Shown here: one piece after another, positions 6,937-9,743 of the stretch | Numbering within the stretch: the stretch's first letter is position 1 | How the letters are laid out: every line of letters starts with the position of its first letter | Assembly (NCBI GenBank): GCA_934678955.1 | Contig: CAKUSI010000130.1 | Location: forward strand, 1 to 9,743 | Direction of reading: 5' to 3' | DNA length: 9,743 nucleotides | Source: an uncultured Austwickia sp. | Lineage (GTDB): Bacteria > Actinomycetota > Actinomycetes > Actinomycetales > Dermatophilaceae | Program-made: the position numbers and the translations under genes | Notes under the pieces: model-generated | What the model was told of the DNA's origin: nothing | The model's input: the letters and a program-made list of their open reading frames with translations, nothing else | The model's database searches: none

Positions 6937-7682
6937 TGCGGATCGAGGGGGGCCAGTCGATCCGGCCGACGGCCGGCCGCCACGGCGCTCTCCTCGACGA
7001 CCTGGGCAGGTCGATCTGCTCGCTAAAGATCCCCGAGGGGACCGTCCTGTCGATCGACGACCTCTCCGACGTGCACGGGGTGTCCCGCTCGGTGGTGCGC
7101 GAAGCGATACGCGTGCTGGCGTCGATGGGACTGGTTGCCTCCAAGCGTGGTGTCGGCACGACCACCCAGCCCCTGGCGTCCTGGAACCTGTTCGACCCCC
7201 AAGTCATTCAGTGGCGGCTCAACTCCCCCGACCGGCTCCAGCAACTGCGCGAGCTGGCCGAACTCCGCATCGGTTTCGAGCCCGAGGCGGCCGCGCTGGC
7301 CGCCCTTCACGTGGACCAGGACGCCATCGGACGCCTCATGGGCCTCGGTGCCCAGTTGTGGTCGGCCGCCCACAGCGGCGACACCGAGGAGTTCCTCCGC
7401 CGGGACATTGCCTTCCACTCCACGATCCTGGAGGCGACTGGCAACCCGATGTACCGGCAGTACGCCCCCGTCGTGCGCGCCCTACTGCTCGGGCGCGCCG
7501 AGCACGGCCTGGCCGCCCTCCAGCCCACCGACTTGGCGGTGGACCGGCACATGACGCTGCTGCGCGCCATCCAGACCGGCGACCCCGACAGGGCGCGCAT
7601 GGAGTCGCGCACCCTGATCGTGGACTCGCTCCAGGAGTCGCGGGAAATGTGGCAGGGCACCGGCGAGGCGACCCGCACCTGA
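6936..7682 (+). CDS. dgoR: GntR-family transcriptional regulator, FadR subfamily (DgoR-like)
   Basis: This cytoplasmic DNA-binding repressor (248 residues from the chosen start) has an N-terminal winged helix-turn-helix, about residues 20-80. The recognition region includes LSDVHGVSRSVVREAIRVL, and the wing reads SKRGVGTTTQP. After the WNLFDPQVIQWRL linker, which is often seen in DgoR-like proteins, comes a helical FCD effector domain (about 100-235) with LRELAELRIGFEPEAAALAA. Possible metal/ligand residues are Asp157 and His161 in RRDIAFH and His205 in DRHMTLL. The place of the usual last histidine appears to be Arg225. The gene is divergent from the galactonate operon and shares a palindromic operator with it, which supports control by galactonate or a pathway intermediate. 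ATG 6936 is chosen because of the -10 box just upstream; GTG 6927 and TTG 6882 are less likely. Confidence 0.85.
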   Translation: MRIEGGQSIRPTAGRHGALLDDLGRSICSLKIPEGTVLSIDDLSDVHGVSRSVVREAIRVLASMGLVASKRGVGTTTQPLASWNLFDPQVIQWRLNSPDRLQQLRELAELRIGFEPEAAALAALHVDQDAIGRLMGLGAQLWSAAHSGDTEEFLRRDIAFHSTILEATGNPMYRQYAPVVRALLLGRAEHGLAALQPTDLAVDRHMTLLRAIQTGDPDRARMESRTLIVDSLQESREMWQGTGEATRT

Positions 7683-7783
7683 TCCGCGCGGCACCCGGCG
7701 TGGCACAGGTCGGCAACCTGTGGCGTGGAGGGCCTCGCAACGCTCAGCCTGCCGCGGTACTCAACCACCACCGAGGAACCACC
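7683..7783 (+). other. Intergenic gap with a small hairpin
   Basis: The 101-nt gap between the regulator and the symporter gene holds CACAGGT-N5-ACCTGTG (7704-7722), a 7-bp inverted repeat with no U-run. It also holds the symporter ribosome binding site GAGGA (7773-7777), 6 nt before ATG 7784. No clear promoter is visible, so the symporter gene may be co-transcribed with the regulator. Confidence 0.4.
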
Positions 7784-8985
7784 ATGAAGAAGATCGGCCT
7801 GCTGCCGAAGATCCCGATCGCGATCGCCCTGGGCATCAGTTCGGCCTGTTCCTGCCCGCGTCGGTCGCGCGGGTGTTCGTGACGTTCAACGGGCTGTTCG
7901 GAGGCTTCCTGAGCTTCATCATCCCACTGATAATCGTCGCGCTGATCACGCCGGCCATCTCCGAACTCGGACGCGGCGCCGGCAAGTGGCTCGGGATCAC
8001 CGCCGGCATCGCGTACGGCTCCACCCTGTTCGCCGGGTTCCTGGCGCTACTGGTCGGCATGCTCGTCTTCCCGCTGATGCTGCGCGGCGGATCTGGGCCG
8101 GGCAGCCTCGGCAACCCCGAGGACGCCCTCCCTACGCCCTACTTCACCATCGAGATGACGCCGGTGTTCGGCGTCATGACCGCGCTGGTGCTGTCGTTCG
8201 TGATCGGCGTCGGCCTGACGCTGATCGAGGGCACGACCCTGCTGAACGCCTTCGTCGACATGCGCCAGATCATCGAGCAGACGATCAGCTCGATCATCAT
8301 CCCGTTGCTGCCGCTGTACATCTTCGGCATCTTCCTGAACATGACGGTCACCGGTCAGGTGTGGCGCGTCGTCGTCACGTTCGCCAGCGTGATCCTGCTC
8401 GTGTTCGCGCTCACGGTCGTCGTGCTGCTGGTGCAGTACGCGCTCGCCGGGGTGATTTCGGGCCGAAACCCGCTCAAGGCGCTCGCCACGATGCTGCCCG
8501 CCTACGCGACCGCCCTGGGCACCTCGTCGTCGGCCGCCACCATCCCGGTGACATTGCGCCAGGCCATCGCCGCGGGCGTCACCCCGTCGGTGGCCTCGTT
8601 CGTGATCCCGCTGTGCGCAACGATCCACCTGGCGGGCTCGACAGTGAAGATCACCGCGTTCTCACTCGCCATCATGGTGCTGTCAGGGATGCCGATCGAC
8701 CTCCCACTCATGATCGGATTCGTGTTCATGCTGGGCATCACGATGGTCGCCGCCCCCGGGGTTCCTGGCGGCGCGATCATGACCGCAGCCGGCCTGTTGT
8801 CGTCGATGCTCGGCTTCACCGAGCCCATGGTGGGGTTGATGATCGCCACCTACATCGCGATCGACAGCTTCGGCACCGCCACCAACGTGACCGGGGACGC
8901 TGCGATCGCGATGGTCGTCGACAAGCTCAGCGCCGGGAGGATTTCCGAGAAGCCGACCGCCGCCCTGGACGGCGTGCCCGGCTGA
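7784..8985 (+). pseudogene. DAACS-family cation symporter (dicarboxylate/amino acid type), frameshifted near N-terminus
   Basis: This is a polytopic membrane symporter of the DAACS/SDF family, which imports acidic amino acids, dicarboxylates or related compounds with Na+ or H+. Translation should begin at ATG 7784 (GAGGA, 6-nt spacer) as MKKIGLLPKIPIAIALGI. The family sequence then continues in another frame from about 7840 as FGLFLPASVARVF. A single missing base near 7838 would explain this. Read straight from 7784, the protein stops after about 32 residues. The rest is intact and well conserved: SSSAATIPVT, the IPLCATIHLAGST loop, and NVTGDAAIAM near the C-terminus. An internal GTG at 7873 could restart translation but would lose the first membrane helix. 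Either the gene is recently broken or the read has an indel. The substrate is unknown, and a link to galactonate use is only positional. Confidence 0.8.
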
Positions 8986-8990
8986 TCGAC

Positions 8991-9059
8991 CGACACTCAC
9001 CCCTGTCACATCCACGCCGGTTCCCGTTCACGGCCCCGATGTGACCAGGGTGAGTGTCG
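8991..9059. repeat. Long imperfect inverted repeat, 22-nt arms
   Basis: Arms 8991-9012 and 9038-9059 match at 20 of 22 positions around a 25-nt spacer; the two mismatches are adjacent and would form a small internal loop. The outer ends read CGACACTCACCC and GGGTGAGTGTCG. It lies 5 nt after the symporter stop and 20 nt before the 3' end of the dioxygenase remnant on the other strand. A bidirectional terminator between converging genes is therefore possible, although no U-run is seen. It may instead belong to the same class of palindromic element as the repeat at 9282-9338. Confidence 0.8.
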
Positions 9060-9079
9060 CGCCGCACGCCCCGCACCAG

Positions 9080-9281
9080 TCAGGCGAACCGGCAGGACCG
9101 CTTGGACAACGCGTACCAGAACCCGTCGACGGCGACCTCGCTGGAGTGACCGGTCGCCTCGGCGGCGTCGAGCGCCACATACAGCGGTGCCCAGTGCTCC
9201 GTGCGCGGGTGCGCCTCGGACACCGTGGGCGCGACCCGCTCGAAGTCCAGGACCGCGTCGATGTCGCGGCCTGACCGATCA
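9080..9281 (-). pseudogene. C-terminal remnant of a LigB/DODA-type extradiol ring-opening dioxygenase
   Basis: About 67 residues in frame, from DRSGRDIDAVLDFERVAPTV to KRSCRFA and a stop at 9080, match the end of class III (LigB-fold, 4,5-DOPA dioxygenase-like) proteins. The recognisable part is AHPRTEHWAPLYVAL, containing the conserved His and Glu of the AHPT.EH..PL motif, followed by VDGFWYALSKRS. Intact family members have about 260 residues, so roughly three quarters of the gene is missing. The homology stops where the perfect inverted repeat begins at 9282. It is read here as a truncated remnant, broken by insertion or deletion at the repeat. The family call rests on my recognition of the C-terminal motif. 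Confidence 0.65.
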
Positions 9282-9338
9282 CGAAATGTGCTCCTTGAAC
9301 CTGAGGCACGTGGCGCCAGGTTCAAGGAGCACATTTCG
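9282..9338. repeat. Perfect 22-bp inverted repeat with 13-nt spacer
   Basis: Arms 9282-9303 and 9317-9338 are exact reverse complements over 22 bp, around a 13-nt spacer containing CACGTG. The outer ends read CGAAATGTGCTCC and GGAGCACATTTCG. The element sits exactly at the junction between the dioxygenase remnant and the helicase remnant. It has no U-run on either side, so it does not look like a simple terminator. Its size and position suggest a palindromic extragenic or MITE-like element, or a rearrangement scar. Confidence 0.9.
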
Positions 9339-9350
9339 GGGACGGTGGGG

Positions 9351-9665
9351 TCAGCGGGCGCGGCGGCGCACCGAACGCCCGGCCGAGGCCGAGAACGCAG
9401 CCGGAGTCGCAGGCCTCCAGGTTCCGCACGCGGGCGTTCTGGGAGAGGTTCCGTGCAGGTCGACGGCGGGGATGCCGCGGCCGTTGAGCTGCTTCGCCAG
9501 CTTCTTGGCACCGTGCTTGGTGCGGGTGGACAGGATCGTCCGACCCGGGGCGGCGGCGAGGTCGGCGATGACGTCCGAGCGTTCGGCGGCGCTGACGGTG
9601 AGCACGTGGTGCTCCATGGTCGCCACCGGGGACTGCGCGGAGTCGGCCTCGTGGACGACCGGGTC
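9351..9665 (-). pseudogene. DEAD-box RNA helicase remnant, frameshifted and internally deleted
   Basis: Read on the minus strand from about 9665, the frame gives DPVVHEADSAQSPVATMEHH. It then gives TVSAAERSDVIADLAA, RTILSTRTKHGAKKLAKQL and GIPAVDLHG, which is the start of the second RecA domain of a DEAD-box helicase (motif IV region). At about 9450 one base is missing: the expected NLSQNARVRNLEA continues in another frame to about 9412. After that, the sequence carrying motifs V and VI is absent. The end, SASAGRSVRRRAR plus a stop at 9351, back in the first frame, looks like the basic tail of such a helicase. The first RecA domain is also missing, since clpB-like sequence begins at 9668. It cannot encode a working helicase. 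Confidence 0.72.
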
Positions 9666-9667
9666 GT

Positions 9668-9743
9668 GTCGGGCAGCTGGCGGCTGGTGATGTAGCGGTT
9701 CGAGAGCTGGGCGGCGGCGACCAGGGCGCCGTCGGTGATGCGC
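9668..9743 (-). pseudogene. Internal clpB fragment at the right edge, fused to the helicase remnant
   Basis: Twenty-five codons on the minus strand read RITDGALVAAAQLSNRYI, then TSRQLPD. This is the end of the first nucleotide-binding domain of ClpB, roughly residues 355-385, where the usual continuation is KAIDLIDEA. The homology stops after LPD, and helicase sequence begins within a few bases, so the clpB reading frame is broken. The 5' side continues beyond the window. It lies in the same orientation as the clpB start at 1-961. It could be a truncated second copy, a remnant, or an artefact of assembly. Confidence 0.72.

Noticed and set aside
6786..6983. N-terminal extension of the binding protein to 6983
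   Set aside because: It would cover the operon promoter and the palindromic operator and place residues before a typical signal peptide. ATG 6785 has a strong ribosome binding site.
7704..7722. Small inverted repeat as an intrinsic terminator after the regulator gene
   Set aside because: Only 7 bp with no U-run, too weak to call a terminator; kept only as a note on the gap.
9187..9695. Open frames on the plus strand across the right-hand fragments
   Set aside because: They are antisense to recognisable dioxygenase and helicase sequence and cross the inverted repeat, with no family features of their own.
9668..9743. Reading the clpB piece and helicase piece as a genuine fusion protein
   Set aside because: The two are in different frames across the junction, and the helicase part itself is frameshifted and lacks core motifs.

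Overview
The window is GC-rich DNA of an actinobacterium. The evidence is the high GC at third codon positions, the HspR-type HAIR operator in front of clpB, several GTG starts, a probable leaderless regulator mRNA, and an ABC sugar-type importer with no ATPase of its own. The gene content would fit a Propionibacteriaceae-like lineage, but that is only a guess.

Layout. Positions 1-961 (minus strand) hold the first 320 codons of the disaggregase ClpB, running off the left edge. Upstream of clpB is a stress-control region with a perfect HAIR inverted repeat and a possible SigH-type promoter. Positions 1047-6785 (minus strand) form a tight six-gene operon, in transcription order: a lipoprotein solute-binding protein, two CUT1-type permeases, D-galactonate dehydratase (dgoD), a KDPG/KDPGal-family aldolase (dgoA-like), and a PfkB-family 2-keto-3-deoxy-sugar-acid kinase. 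Together these form a De Ley-Doudoroff route: import, dehydration to 2-keto-3-deoxygalactonate, phosphorylation, then cleavage to pyruvate and glyceraldehyde 3-phosphate. A 13-bp hairpin after the binding-protein gene probably sets the ratio of binding protein to permease. Divergent from the operon (6936-7682, plus strand) is a FadR-subfamily GntR regulator resembling DgoR. A strong palindrome with a FadR-like GTC-N-GAC core lies in the shared promoter region. Next (7784-8985, plus strand) is a DAACS-family cation symporter gene whose first transmembrane segment is broken by a 1-nt frameshift.

The right end (about 8990-9743) looks like a decayed or rearranged patch. It contains two long inverted repeats with 22-bp arms. 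It also contains minus-strand fragments of three unrelated genes: the C-terminus of a LigB/DODA-type extradiol dioxygenase, a frameshifted and internally deleted DEAD-box helicase remnant, and 25 codons of a second clpB segment joined to the helicase remnant. The second clpB piece means clpB sequence occurs at both ends of the window in the same orientation. That suggests a duplication, integration by homologous recombination, or an assembly chimera, and it is the observation most worth checking. No rRNA, tRNA, CRISPR array or transposase was recognised.
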